Assembly: GCA_002353935.1 (NCBI GenBank)
Contig: DEKP01000026.1
Location: 1-49,678 of the forward strand
Direction of reading: 5' to 3'
Source of the DNA: Ruminococcaceae bacterium UBA2719
GTDB lineage: Bacteria > Bacillota > Clostridia > Oscillospirales > Acutalibacteraceae
Length of the DNA stretch: 49,678 nt
The notes beneath the pieces are model-generated. The model saw only the letters and a program-made list of their open reading frames with translations. It was not told the DNA's origin and did no database searches. The position numbers and the translations under genes were made by a program. This document shows positions 25,542-34,619 of the stretch, piece by piece; within the stretch, counting starts at the first letter, position 1, and each line of letters begins with the position of its first letter.

Positions 25542-26552
25542 ATGGAAAACACAAACGATAAAAAACAAATTGTATTTTCAGCTATACAGCCCAGCGGAAC
25601 TATTACTCTGGGAAACTACCTGGGAGCTGTCAAAAACTGGGTAAAAATGCAGCAAAGCGGCGAATTTGACTGTATCTATGCCCTCGCCGATCTACACACA
25701 ATAACCGTTCGTCAAACGCCTTCCGTTATGAGGCAAAATATCATCAATGCGTACGCATCCATTTTAGCCTGCGGCATAGATGTAGAAAAATCTCCGTTTT
25801 TTATTCAAAGCCATAATCCAAACCACGCACAAATGGCATGGGTTCTAAACTGCTACACTCAGTTCGGAGAACTCTCCAGAATGACCCAGTTCAAAGACAA
25901 AAGCGCAAAACACGCTGATAATATCAACGCGGGACTTTTTACCTATCCAAGCCTTATGGCAGGCGACATTCTCCTCTATCAGGCTGACAAGGTGCCCGTA
26001 GGCTCAGATCAAAAGCAGCATATTGAGCTGACCAGAGATATTGCTCAGCGCTTCAACTCAATTTACGGCGAAGTTTTCAAAATTCCCGAGGGCTTTATCC
26101 CCAAAGACGGAGCCAGAGTCATGAGTCTGCAAAACCCAACCGCAAAGATGAGCAAGTCGGACGAAAACGTAAACGCCTGTGTGCTTTTAACCGATGATAA
26201 TGATACTATTATGCGCAAATTCAAGCGCGCTATAACCGACAGCGAGGCTCACGTTTGCTACAAAGAAGGCAAAGACGGTATCAACAACCTTATGAGTATA
26301 TATTCTTCTGTAACAGGCCTTAGCTTCGAGCAAATCGAACACGATTTTGAAGGCAAAGGCTACGGAGATTTTAAAGTTGCGGTAGGAGAAGCTGTTATAA
26401 ATGAGCTTGAGCCCATCAGAAAGCGCTATGAGCAGTTTGTCAAAGATAAAAAATATATTACAGAATGTTATACAAAATCCGATGAACTGGCGTTTAAAAT
26501 ATCTCGCCGTACTATGGACAAGGTTATGAAAAAAATCGGGTTTATTAAGTAA
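25542..26552 (+). CDS. trpS: Tryptophan--tRNA ligase
   Basis: A 336-residue class Ic aminoacyl-tRNA synthetase of normal length. The HIGH-like motif lies in PSGTITLGNYLGA, the KMSKS loop is intact (PTAKMSKSDENVNA, about residues 196-209), and DILLYQADKVPVGSDQKQHIELTRDIA is the typical TrpS dimer and substrate segment. It charges tRNA-Trp in the cytoplasm. No T-box is seen upstream; expression depends on the aminotransferase promoter. Confidence 0.96.
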   Translation: MENTNDKKQIVFSAIQPSGTITLGNYLGAVKNWVKMQQSGEFDCIYALADLHTITVRQTPSVMRQNIINAYASILACGIDVEKSPFFIQSHNPNHAQMAWVLNCYTQFGELSRMTQFKDKSAKHADNINAGLFTYPSLMAGDILLYQADKVPVGSDQKQHIELTRDIAQRFNSIYGEVFKIPEGFIPKDGARVMSLQNPTAKMSKSDENVNACVLLTDDNDTIMRKFKRAITDSEAHVCYKEGKDGINNLMSIYSSVTGLSFEQIEHDFEGKGYGDFKVAVGEAVINELEPIRKRYEQFVKDKKYITECYTKSDELAFKISRRTMDKVMKKIGFIK

Positions 26553-26572
26553 TTCTTAACAACCAAACAGCA

Positions 26573-26602
26573 AAGGCCGGGATTCATCCCGACCTTTTTC
26601 TT
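26573..26602 (+). terminator. Intrinsic terminator after trpS
   Basis: AAGGCCGGGA (26573-26582) pairs with TCCCGACCTT (26587-26596) with one mismatch, followed by TTTCTTT. Confidence 0.85.
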
Positions 26603-26689
26603 TATAAGCTGTAATTATATTCTGTTTATCGTGTTGGAAAACAAACTTAAAAGTTTATACCAAAATTTATGGCGTAAATTAATCAGCGT

Positions 26690-28231
26690 TTACCTAATTA
26701 TCAAAAAGCTTCTGTCGCCGATTGTAACGGACGACGAAGTCATCTCGTATTTACCGATAGAATAGATTTCCGATTTGCCGTTTGAAGCAAAGTTAAGCGT
26801 TTTCTTATCATCGCTTGGATTGACAAAAATTATGAATTCACCGCGTTTATATACAAACGGATATTCATTTTCTTTTGCGTATACTACCTCAAATTCGCTG
26901 TCATTTGAAAGCTCGGGATATTGTCTTCTAAGCGCAATAACTGCTTTGAGATTTTCATAAATACTCGAGCTTACTCCCTGCTGGCAAAGAACAGTCGGCG
27001 CGTCCTCGCTTTTATCTATCGGCAAGTAGAGCATATCGCTGTCTGCGTCTGAAAAGCCTAAGTTCTTTTCGCTGTTCCACTGCATTGGAGTGCGTGCGCC
27101 GGTGCGAGAATAACCGCCTTCTTTGCTCTTTAAGTTTTCTATATATCTCATGCCGATTTCATCTCCGTAATATATAAACGGAACTCCCGGCATAGTCATC
27201 ATAAATGCGTGCGACAATTTTATAATATCATCGCTCATATAAAACGGCGCGCGCGGCATATCATGATTATTGGTGATAAAGCTTATATATCCCTTGTTCT
27301 TTGAACATTCGTAAGCGGGAATATAATCGTTTAAAAAATCTTTAATATTGCCCTTTGCATGATCTGCAAAAAAGCTCTTGTTTTCTTCGCCCCTGCCATT
27401 CCTGAAAAGGTAATGATATCCGTTGTGGGGATGATCGAGATAAAAATCGGCATGGAACCCTGAATTTACAATTGCTTTCATAGGATCGCTCCATTCGCTG
27501 ATCAAAACCCGGTCCTTATAGTCCTCGTCAAACATCTGACGTATTCCGCGCCAAATTTTAGCCGTCGCAATTTTTTCGTCATCGTTTTTTACAAGCGAAT
27601 CCGCCATATCTACCCTGAAGCCATCTACACCCTTATCGAGCCAAAAACGCATGATATCCTTCATAGCGTCTACGGTTTTTATACATTCGCAGTCATCGGG
27701 ACTTTTTTGCCACGAAGGGTGAGTAATATTATGAAAGCCGTAGTTTAATGCCGGTTGTGACGAAAAGAAATTAACCATATAGTTGCCGTCGCGCTCGCAC
27801 ATTCCGCATACTAATTTATACTCCGGCGGAGCTTCCCATGTACTGTTTGTAAAGATATAGCGGTCTGTATATTCGTTTTTATCCGCTTTTTTGCTCTCTA
27901 AAAACCATTCATGAGTATCGCTCGTATGCCCCGGAACCAGATCGATAATAATCTTCATGTCCCGTTTGTGCGCTTCTTCAAGCAGCTTTTCAAAGTCGCT
28001 CATGCTGCCGTAGCGCGCAGCAATTTTTTTATAATCACGCACGTCGTATCCCGCATCCATAAACGGAGAATCAAAGATAGGATTAATCCAAACAGCGTTG
28101 CAGCCTAAATCTTTTATATAATCAAGCTTTATCGTAATGCCGCATAAATCTCCTATTCCATCGGAATTTGTGTCTAAAAAGCTTTGTGGATAAACCTCAT
28201 AAAATACTGAATTTTTCAACCAAGCCGGCAT
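26690..28231 (-). CDS. GH13 alpha-glucosidase (oligo-1,6-glucosidase type)
   Basis: A 513-residue enzyme starting at 28231 behind AGGAGG; the frame continues upstream without a ribosome site. The TIM-barrel motifs are all present: NSVFYEVYPQSFLDTNSDGIGDL, DLVPGHTSDTHEWF, the nucleophile in GFRVDMADS, the acid in LISEWSDP and the third acidic residue in TNNHDMPR. No signal peptide, so it acts on imported alpha-glucosides such as isomaltose, trehalose-6-phosphate or sucrose-type sugars. Monocistronic; no sugar transporter is next to it. Confidence 0.92.
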   Translation of the reverse strand: MPAWLKNSVFYEVYPQSFLDTNSDGIGDLCGITIKLDYIKDLGCNAVWINPIFDSPFMDAGYDVRDYKKIAARYGSMSDFEKLLEEAHKRDMKIIIDLVPGHTSDTHEWFLESKKADKNEYTDRYIFTNSTWEAPPEYKLVCGMCERDGNYMVNFFSSQPALNYGFHNITHPSWQKSPDDCECIKTVDAMKDIMRFWLDKGVDGFRVDMADSLVKNDDEKIATAKIWRGIRQMFDEDYKDRVLISEWSDPMKAIVNSGFHADFYLDHPHNGYHYLFRNGRGEENKSFFADHAKGNIKDFLNDYIPAYECSKNKGYISFITNNHDMPRAPFYMSDDIIKLSHAFMMTMPGVPFIYYGDEIGMRYIENLKSKEGGYSRTGARTPMQWNSEKNLGFSDADSDMLYLPIDKSEDAPTVLCQQGVSSSIYENLKAVIALRRQYPELSNDSEFEVVYAKENEYPFVYKRGEFIIFVNPSDDKKTLNFASNGKSEIYSIGKYEMTSSSVTIGDRSFLIIR

Positions 28232-28335
28232 AATAATTCCTCCTATAAATTTTACATATTTTACCATTTTTAAAAGAGTGTTGTCAATCAGTATGTACCC
28301 TTCATAGGATAAAAATAGCAACCAATAATATTCTA

Positions 28336-28364
28336 TTGAAAAATTTATTTGTTGCATTTAGTAT
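28336..28364 (+). promoter_or_regulatory. Promoter of mecA-like gene
   Basis: TTGAAA (28336-28341), 17-base spacer, TAGTAT (28359-28364), 20 bases before the ATG. Confidence 0.65.
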
Positions 28365-28383
28365 ATTTATAGGGGTGTGCAGT

Positions 28384-28959
28384 ATGACTATCAAAAAGCT
28401 AAACAGCACAAAGGTTTTGATAACGCTCAGGCGTGAAGATATGAGAGATTTTGAGCTATCTTTTGATAAAATAAGTCTGAAAGACGAACACTCAAAAAAG
28501 ATATTAACCAGACTTTTAAAGCTTGCGTGTTTAAACACCGGAATGCAGTTTAAGGATAATAGATTTTTTATAGAAGCTTTGCCCAACGATATGGGGTGTC
28601 TGCTGCTTATATCTGTTGTAGAGGGGAAAAAGCGTAAAATATACAGAATCAAAAAATATACAACTCGTTTGTGCTATCGCTTCGAGTGCGCCGCCGATAT
28701 GATGAACGCTATATCGACATTATATAAAATGAAAGGATATTATTATTCAAATTCGATGTATATGCAAAACGATAAATATTATCTTGTTTTTGAATATCCC
28801 AACATCTCAAACAGGCTGAAAATACTGTTAAGCGAATATTCATCACAGATATCTGCCGACGATATTTTTATCTCTAGGCTTAATGAATATTCTAAGGTTA
28901 TTGCAAAAAGCAACGCAATAAAAGAGCTCGGTAAGGTTTTTAGTGTAACATCACAATAA
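28384..28959 (+). CDS. mecA: MecA-family adaptor protein
   Basis: A 191-residue protein starting at 28384 behind AGGGGTG. The N-terminal block (IKKLNSTKVLITLRREDM, DFELSFDKISLKDEHSKKIL) and the later FFIEALPNDMGCLLLISVVEGKK match MecA, while the C-terminal part (FECAADMMNAISTLYK, NDKYYLVFEYP) matches its ClpC-binding domain. MecA proteins deliver regulators such as ComK or sigma-factor-related proteins to the ClpCP protease. Slightly shorter linker than in Bacillus. Its target here is unknown. Confidence 0.82.
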   Translation: MTIKKLNSTKVLITLRREDMRDFELSFDKISLKDEHSKKILTRLLKLACLNTGMQFKDNRFFIEALPNDMGCLLLISVVEGKKRKIYRIKKYTTRLCYRFECAADMMNAISTLYKMKGYYYSNSMYMQNDKYYLVFEYPNISNRLKILLSEYSSQISADDIFISRLNEYSKVIAKSNAIKELGKVFSVTSQ

Positions 28960-29147
28960 TAGATTTTGACAGTTTTCTGTATCTCAATTAATTTTTGTAA
29001 TTCATAGTATATGCAGATTTTTTCTTATTAACCAAAAAACGGAAAATTTCTTTTTTAATGTCAAATTATTAATTACTATTAGATAATTATGAAGTTGTGC
29101 GGAACTTTTCGCTAACAGCTTTTAAATTTTTTATTAAGTAGCAGTAC
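28960..29147. other. AT-rich spacer
   Basis: No gene or clear signal is seen between the mecA-like gene and the nested inverted repeat at 29148. Confidence 0.4.
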
Positions 29148-29228
29148 AAAACTACCCGTTTTTTTAAAGCCTGCCTAAAATTAGAGCAAACGTCTAATTT
29201 TAGGGTAAACTCATTTACGGGTAGTTTT
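29148..29228. repeat. Nested inverted-repeat element (81 bases)
   Basis: Outer arms AAAACTACCCGT (29148-29159) and ACGGGTAGTTTT (29217-29228) are perfect 12-bp inverted repeats. Inside lies a second perfect 12-bp stem, CCTAAAATTAGA (29174-29185) with 29193-29204. It could be a double terminator, a structured RNA or a miniature inverted-repeat element. Confidence 0.7.
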
Positions 29229-29245
29229 ATTATTTGTAAAATTTT

Positions 29246-29289
29246 AAGGCAAGACCGCAAAAATCCATGCGCGTCTTGCCTTAACTTTT
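29246..29289. terminator. Terminator of rpe operon
   Basis: AAGGCAAGAC (29246-29255) pairs with GTCTTGCCTT (29273-29282); minus-strand side continues AAAATTTT, plus side ACTTTTTT. Confidence 0.8.
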
Positions 29290-29302
29290 TTCTTCTTCAA
29301 AT

Positions 29303-29953
29303 TTATTTGCACAGAGCCTTTAACTTGCTGATTTCAAGCTTTGCGTCTTCTGCCTTAAATACCGCTGTGCCGGCAACACAGATATCAACTCCTGAATCGT
29401 ATGCCTTCTTTATGGTTGTATCCTTAATGCCTCCGTCAACCTCTATAAGCGTTTTAAGATTTCGGCGGTTAATCTCCTCTTTAATCGCTTCGACCTTAGG
29501 CATCATATTTTCCATGAAGCTCTGTCCGCCAAAGCCCGGTTCAACCGTCATCACAAGCACCATATACAACCTGTCAAGATATTTATAAACCACATCGGCA
29601 GGAGTGTTGGGTTTTATCGCCAGCGCAGGTTTCACTCCGCTTTTTTCAATAAGTGAAAGTGTTTTTTCTATGTCACTGTCGGCTTCGGTATGAAAGGAAA
29701 TTATATCCGCGCCGGCCTTGCAAAAATCGTCTATGTATCTGTCAGGCTGTGAAATCATAAGATGAACGTCAAACGGCTTTTTTGTGCATTTGCGAATTTC
29801 TTTTACAACCGGAGCACCAAAGGTAATATTGGGTACAAAGTGACCGTCCATTACATCCAAGTGCATAATATCAGCGCCTGAGTTATCCATTCTTTCTATT
29901 TCGCCTTTAAAATTTGAAAAATCACAAGATAAAAGTGAAGGTGCAATAAGCAT
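29303..29953 (-). CDS. rpe: Ribulose-phosphate 3-epimerase
   Basis: A 216-residue TIM barrel of normal length. APSLLSCDFSNF, the metal-binding MHLDVMDGHFVPNITFG, DVHLMISQPDRYI and the phosphate-binding VEPGFGGQSFM with EVDGGI are all intact. It interconverts ribulose-5-phosphate and xylulose-5-phosphate in the pentose phosphate pathway. It follows the membrane pseudo-ATPase gene by 9 bases and is probably read from the same transcript, with RlmB further upstream. Confidence 0.96.
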   Translation of the reverse strand: MLIAPSLLSCDFSNFKGEIERMDNSGADIMHLDVMDGHFVPNITFGAPVVKEIRKCTKKPFDVHLMISQPDRYIDDFCKAGADIISFHTEADSDIEKTLSLIEKSGVKPALAIKPNTPADVVYKYLDRLYMVLVMTVEPGFGGQSFMENMMPKVEAIKEEINRRNLKTLIEVDGGIKDTTIKKAYDSGVDICVAGTAVFKAEDAKLEISKLKALCK

Positions 29954-29962
29954 AATAACCTC

Positions 29963-32734
29963 CTATGGCTTTTTGATAAGCTGTGTGATAATTGTTGCAA
30001 ACAGCCAAAATAAAATATATATAAGAATTTCTAAAACCGTAAGCCTTGCTACAGACGAATAAAGCACAAGCGTTGCGCACAATATTACTCCCAAAACAAG
30101 TGAAAACAGTTCTAAAACAATTCCCATTGTCATATTGGATTTTAGCTTTATGCAGCCGGAAACTGCCTTGCTCAATGATGAAAATGCTCCTCTTGTTGCC
30201 AGATACGATCGAGAGGTTTCATCAACTTTAGAGGTTACCTCATCCATAACATTGGCATAACCGTTAGGCAAAATTTTTATACTTCTGAAAAATATATTGA
30301 ATTTTTGAGCTAAAAGCTCTGCGGTAACATTGGGATCTGTTGTTCCGACCAAAAAGCTCAGTCCGTTTTTTTCGCCGTTTTGAAGCGCTTCCTGTATAAC
30401 CGGGCTTGCATTATAATCGGCAACAAGCATTGCGGCAAGTTGTCCGCTATAGGCTATATATACTATTTGTTTTTGCTGTTTTTTGTAATATTCTTCTCTT
30501 ATATTTTCCTCAACTTTTATATGGTAGCGTTTCATCAAAATTTTATTTCCGATCAACACTCTTTCACCGTTTACCCAACCGACAAGTCCGCTTTTTTCTT
30601 CATACAAAACGCTTTCTACCTTTGGTAAAATACTTGAATTTTGTTTGATTTTGTCGTACAAAAGCTGATCAAGAGGAGAATTTGCCTCTTTTAAAACCAC
30701 TGCAGCCGAAAGCAAAATCTCATCTGTTCTAAATTCTACAAAAGTTTTTAACTCTTCAAGCTTTATGCTGCCTTGAGGAAAAAGCTCCTTTGCGCTCACC
30801 ATAATAGATGAAGTGTCGCCAAACTGCTTTATAGAGGGGTATCCCGCAACCATAGCATTATACTTTAGGGTTTTTCCGGAGAACAGCAGCATAGGAATAT
30901 TCCCCGCAAGAAGCGAACAAAACGGAATGCTTATGCACAGCATAACCGCCAATACCGAGAAAGCTCCATGTACACTGGGATTGAGTATAGTATATAAAAC
31001 ACTGACAAAAAGCGTTGATACCATGGTTATCGGGGCTAACTTTGAGGAGATTTCTTCGCTTGGATCAGGAGCGTAAGATATTTTCAAAAAGTCGCTTAAA
31101 AAGCTTGTAATATGCTGATACGCGACAATTCCCTTTTGTGCGGTTGTTCCGCTTATCATCCTGCGCGCGGTCTCTTCATCGTTGAGTATTTTACCCACAT
31201 ATGCCGGTGAACGCGAGGTCAAAAAGGCAAAGTTTTTCTTTACTCTTACAGCCGAAAGCAAGCGTCCGATGGTATTACATATAAGCGCAAACACCGCTAA
31301 AAATCCATATAGGTGAGCCTCGTTGTTCACGAACGAATCGGCTGTAAACAAACTGGCTATTCCCTGTAATACACATGCGATAAAAGAAAGCGACATCAAG
31401 GTATCACAATTGCCTTTTAAGCGTTTCAAAGATTTTATTCCGTTAAAAATATATGCTCTGCCTACAACGCCGCAAATAATAAGCAACAAAAGATTTATTA
31501 TACAATAAAACAGCGCTCCGTTTGGCATTATATTTTCAAAAATTTTGCTTTTCTGTATCCGCTGCAAAAATACAAGTGCAAGCATAACGGCGCCGATGAC
31601 ACCAAATGCCGCAAGATGTAAAGAAAGCTTTTTGATATTTGCCTTTGTCTGAGAAAGAACATATTTTTCATCCTGCTTGGTTTCATAATCTGAGGATCGC
31701 AATATATCCTTATTAAAGCTTTTGCGTTTTACCGTAAAGGTTTCTAAAAAAGCTCCTCCAAAAGCCTTGAAAAATCTTTTAATTTTTGACGGTTTTTTAG
31801 GCTTTTTGTTATTTTCCTGAGATGTAAGTTTATTTTCGGGATTAGTTGTTATTTTTCTTTCAATTTCTTGTTTCTCAATTTTTACTTCTGTTTTTTCTTT
31901 CTCTGTTTTGCGCTGAAGCTGATCCGGCTTTTTTTCTTGTCCTATTTTGCCTTTTGAAGCCATCTTGCTCAAAGTATAAAGCAAAGATTGTCTTATGCCT
32001 ATAGATTTTTGTAAATCATGATAATTTTTTGAAATTGTCGGATCGTTTGACTGCAAATATTCATCATATTCGCTCTCAACCACGTCTGTAAACCTTCCGG
32101 CTTTGACCCGTATTTGATTTTCCTTGCTTTCGTGCTTATAACAAGGAACTTTCGATACAATTTGTTCCGTATATCCTTGTTCCTCTAAGCTTTCTTTATA
32201 TGAAACGTCCGGTTTATGGCTACGCTTGTCGTGACGAGACGTATCGTTTGCTTTTTTTTCATATAATCTTAACGCTTCGTTAGAATCTAAATCAACATCT
32301 ATACCGTCAATATCCTGAACATAGACATTGTGCATATTTGAAACAGGGCTTAAATTTTCTATGATCTCATCAGAAACAATTGTTCCGTCCTCCAGCTCTG
32401 CTTCAAGCGTAACCAAAGTACGATCTTCGTGATCTAAATCTATTTCTGCTTTACCCGCTAAAAGCTCTTCTTTACTTTTTTGTCGGCGCTTTGCTGCCTG
32501 CTCAGCTTCAATAGGCGTTTGTCTCTTATATTTTACGTGCTTGTCCTTAGTGGAATAAATTTCTTCCATTTTGTGTTTTTTGTCAAAGTTATGATCAGAT
32601 GAATTTTCTAATGCTTCGTTTATATCGGTATATTCTTCGTTGTCTTGAACAGCTTCGATAATTTCTTTGTCGTTATTATCAGGTGCGTTGTCAAGAGTAT
32701 TGTTTTGATTGTCAATATTTTCTTTAAAGCTCAT
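29963..32734 (-). CDS. P-type-ATPase-like membrane protein lacking catalytic Asp
   Basis: A 923-residue protein from ATG 32734 (GGGGATGAG upstream). Residues 1-340 are charged, low-complexity and probably disordered. The rest follows a heavy-metal P-type ATPase layout: helix pairs, the transmembrane SIPFCSLLAGNIP (normally CPC...P), a cytoplasmic loop and two final helices. Where DKTGTLT should stand the sequence reads SAKELFP, and the TGD hinge is replaced by VGTTDP, while N-domain-like GLVGWVNGERVLIGNK is kept. It cannot form the phosphoenzyme, so it is probably a regulator or scaffold rather than a pump. Confidence 0.75.
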   Translation of the reverse strand: MSFKENIDNQNNTLDNAPDNNDKEIIEAVQDNEEYTDINEALENSSDHNFDKKHKMEEIYSTKDKHVKYKRQTPIEAEQAAKRRQKSKEELLAGKAEIDLDHEDRTLVTLEAELEDGTIVSDEIIENLSPVSNMHNVYVQDIDGIDVDLDSNEALRLYEKKANDTSRHDKRSHKPDVSYKESLEEQGYTEQIVSKVPCYKHESKENQIRVKAGRFTDVVESEYDEYLQSNDPTISKNYHDLQKSIGIRQSLLYTLSKMASKGKIGQEKKPDQLQRKTEKEKTEVKIEKQEIERKITTNPENKLTSQENNKKPKKPSKIKRFFKAFGGAFLETFTVKRKSFNKDILRSSDYETKQDEKYVLSQTKANIKKLSLHLAAFGVIGAVMLALVFLQRIQKSKIFENIMPNGALFYCIINLLLLIICGVVGRAYIFNGIKSLKRLKGNCDTLMSLSFIACVLQGIASLFTADSFVNNEAHLYGFLAVFALICNTIGRLLSAVRVKKNFAFLTSRSPAYVGKILNDEETARRMISGTTAQKGIVAYQHITSFLSDFLKISYAPDPSEEISSKLAPITMVSTLFVSVLYTILNPSVHGAFSVLAVMLCISIPFCSLLAGNIPMLLFSGKTLKYNAMVAGYPSIKQFGDTSSIMVSAKELFPQGSIKLEELKTFVEFRTDEILLSAAVVLKEANSPLDQLLYDKIKQNSSILPKVESVLYEEKSGLVGWVNGERVLIGNKILMKRYHIKVEENIREEYYKKQQKQIVYIAYSGQLAAMLVADYNASPVIQEALQNGEKNGLSFLVGTTDPNVTAELLAQKFNIFFRSIKILPNGYANVMDEVTSKVDETSRSYLATRGAFSSLSKAVSGCIKLKSNMTMGIVLELFSLVLGVILCATLVLYSSVARLTVLEILIYILFWLFATIITQLIKKP

Positions 32735-32878
32735 CTTCTCATCCCCTTCTTTATATATTATCAAATTCGGCTTATACAAATGTTTATCAAACGCGTTGAT
32801 ACAACCGGGTTTTCACTGTAATAATCAAACAATTTCGTCAAGAAACCCAAAACAGCTTGTCTAAAATTCAAAAATCGT

Positions 32879-33622
32879 TTATCTGAATCTTACCACTCTA
32901 TACATTAATATCCCTGCGGCAACGCTGGCGTTTAGTGAATTTATTTTTCCTCTTTGAGGAAGCGACGCTATAACGTCGCACTTCGATCTTACCAGCCTGG
33001 ATATTCCTTTGCCCTCGTTACCTATAACAAGAGCTACAGAGCCCGAAAAATCGCATTTTAAATAATCTTCGCCGTCCATATCTGCACCGAAAATCCAAAC
33101 GCCCTTTTCTTTTAAATAATCAATAGTATCGCTTATATTTGTCACCCTTGCGACCGCCATATATTCAAGCGCTCCGGCAGAAGCTTTATTTACCGTAAAC
33201 GACAGCCCCGCGCTATGGCGTTTTTTTACAATAACCCCATGCGCACCGGCACATTCTGCGGTTCTGATAATCGCTCCCAAATTATGCGGGTCTTCGATTT
33301 CATCAAGAATTATAATAAAAGGAGCTTCGCCTCTGTTTTCTGCAATCTTTAAAATATCGTCTACAGATGAATACTCCTTTACAGCGCAAACCGCGCAAAT
33401 TCCCTGGTGTACAGCTGAGCCTGTCATATAATCAAGCTTTTTTGAGTCGACTTCTTTTATAACAATATCCTGCTTTTTAGCCAAAGCTATAATATGAGCA
33501 AAAGAAGTTTCTCTGCCCTTTGCAATCATAATATTTATAATTGGTCTGTTAGATTTTAACGCCTCTAATACAGGATTGCGCCCTATGATTATATCGTCAA
33601 ATTTTTTCTTATCTTGTTCCAT
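32879..33622 (-). CDS. rlmB: RlmB-type 23S rRNA 2'-O-methyltransferase
   Basis: A 247-residue SPOUT (TrmH family) enzyme; the start at 33622 follows AGGAC and gives the usual N-terminus DDIIIGRNPVLEALKS. The knot motifs are ILDEIEDPHNLGAIIRTAECAG, LVIGNEGKGISRLVRSKCD and LPQRGKINSLNASVAAGILMY. It methylates the 2'-OH of G2251 in 23S rRNA, or a related rRNA or tRNA site. The next gene downstream is the P-type-like protein, 145 bases away. Confidence 0.92.
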   Translation of the reverse strand: MEQDKKKFDDIIIGRNPVLEALKSNRPIINIMIAKGRETSFAHIIALAKKQDIVIKEVDSKKLDYMTGSAVHQGICAVCAVKEYSSVDDILKIAENRGEAPFIIILDEIEDPHNLGAIIRTAECAGAHGVIVKKRHSAGLSFTVNKASAGALEYMAVARVTNISDTIDYLKEKGVWIFGADMDGEDYLKCDFSGSVALVIGNEGKGISRLVRSKCDVIASLPQRGKINSLNASVAAGILMYRVVRFR

Positions 33623-33732
33623 AATTGTCCTGTACTTATACTTAATTTTATTATATCTTGTATTTATATATTTTATAGTATACCATATATAGCTTGTTGG
33701 CTTTTTGCTAAAACAGAATAATAGCACATTTT

Positions 33733-34308
33733 TTATATTTTATCCAAATAATATGCACCGGCGTCTACATATGTATCAATTACGCCGTATGTGTTTGTGT
33801 TTGGATCTCTGAATAATTCCAGCTTTGGAGGAAAAACCGTAAACGAAAAAAACATTATAAAAAACAACATTATAAGCATTACGCTTATATCAAAAAAGTT
33901 TTCGGTGTTTATATCTTTTACAGTCATATTATATGACACAAACTGTGCCAGAACTACCGCTACAAATGATAATATTAAATCCACCGCTACTATATGTCTT
34001 TGTGTAAAAAAAGTATATGAATAATAATATGCGATAATAAAAAGGCTCATAAGATAAAGTCCTGCGGTTTTTGCAACCACAAACTTTCTAAACGGAACCT
34101 TTACACACAACAGCTCCAAAAACGCAAAAATTACATATCCCGCGCAAAAAATTTTAATATGTTCCCAGACGCTCTCGTTAACTGCTCCAAATAAAATCGA
34201 CAGTGCGCTCTGCCCCGAAAAATCATATACAAAGTGAAGCCCTGTTGCTATAAGATATATGACAAATACTCCCGCTATCTCAAAAATTTTAAATGTTTTT
34301 TTATTCAT
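33733..34308 (-). CDS. DUF6512-like integral membrane protein
   Basis: A 191-residue protein with about six helices starting at 34308 behind a run of six G. The motif HFVYDFSGQSALSILFGAVNESVWEHIKIF (written here in parts: LHFVYDFSGQS, FGAVNESVWEHIK) matches the DUF6512 family of unknown function. Its ribosome site lies inside a hairpin that also follows the upstream gene. Possibly co-transcribed with the small protein at 34350-34619. Confidence 0.72.
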   Translation of the reverse strand: MNKKTFKIFEIAGVFVIYLIATGLHFVYDFSGQSALSILFGAVNESVWEHIKIFCAGYVIFAFLELLCVKVPFRKFVVAKTAGLYLMSLFIIAYYYSYTFFTQRHIVAVDLILSFVAVVLAQFVSYNMTVKDINTENFFDISVMLIMLFFIMFFSFTVFPPKLELFRDPNTNTYGVIDTYVDAGAYYLDKI

Positions 34309-34310
34309 AA

Positions 34311-34343
34311 AATCCCCCCAACACATTTATATGTTGGGGGATT
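34311..34343 (-). promoter_or_regulatory. Hairpin covering the DUF6512 ribosome site
   Basis: On the minus strand AATCCCCCAACA (34343-34332) pairs with TGTTGGGGGGATT (34323-34311), one G bulged. The G-run is the Shine-Dalgarno of the gene starting at 34308, so the stem is either a terminator of the upstream gene or a translation switch. Confidence 0.65.
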
Positions 34344-34349
34344 TGTCCT

Positions 34350-34619
34350 TTATTTTATAAACAAAACAAAAATAAGAATTGTAACCAGCGCGCCAACTAT
34401 CATAGGAAATAAAAATCTAAGACTGCGTTTTATAAAAGTATCATTTCTCTTTATTGACGACAAGGTAGAATATTTGCTGAGCATCTTTTTTGCTTCTCTT
34501 TCCAGCATATCCCGCTGAGCTGAAGAATATTCCGGTTTTACCAGCAAAAAAGCCCTGTCATAATACTTGTTATCCGTGGGAGAAACTTCTATCACCTGAT
34601 GATTTATGCCTTTTATCAT
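34350..34619 (-). CDS. Small C-terminally anchored membrane protein
   Basis: An 89-residue protein; the start at 34619 has AGGCGG close upstream, better than the longer frame. A charged, helical N-terminal part (YDRAFLLVKPEYSSAQRDML, EREAKKMLSKYS) precedes one membrane helix at the very end (about 68-88), so it is tail-anchored. Family not recognised. It precedes the DUF6512 gene by 41 bases. Confidence 0.6.
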   Translation of the reverse strand: MIKGINHQVIEVSPTDNKYYDRAFLLVKPEYSSAQRDMLEREAKKMLSKYSTLSSIKRNDTFIKRSLRFLFPMIVGALVTILIFVLFIK

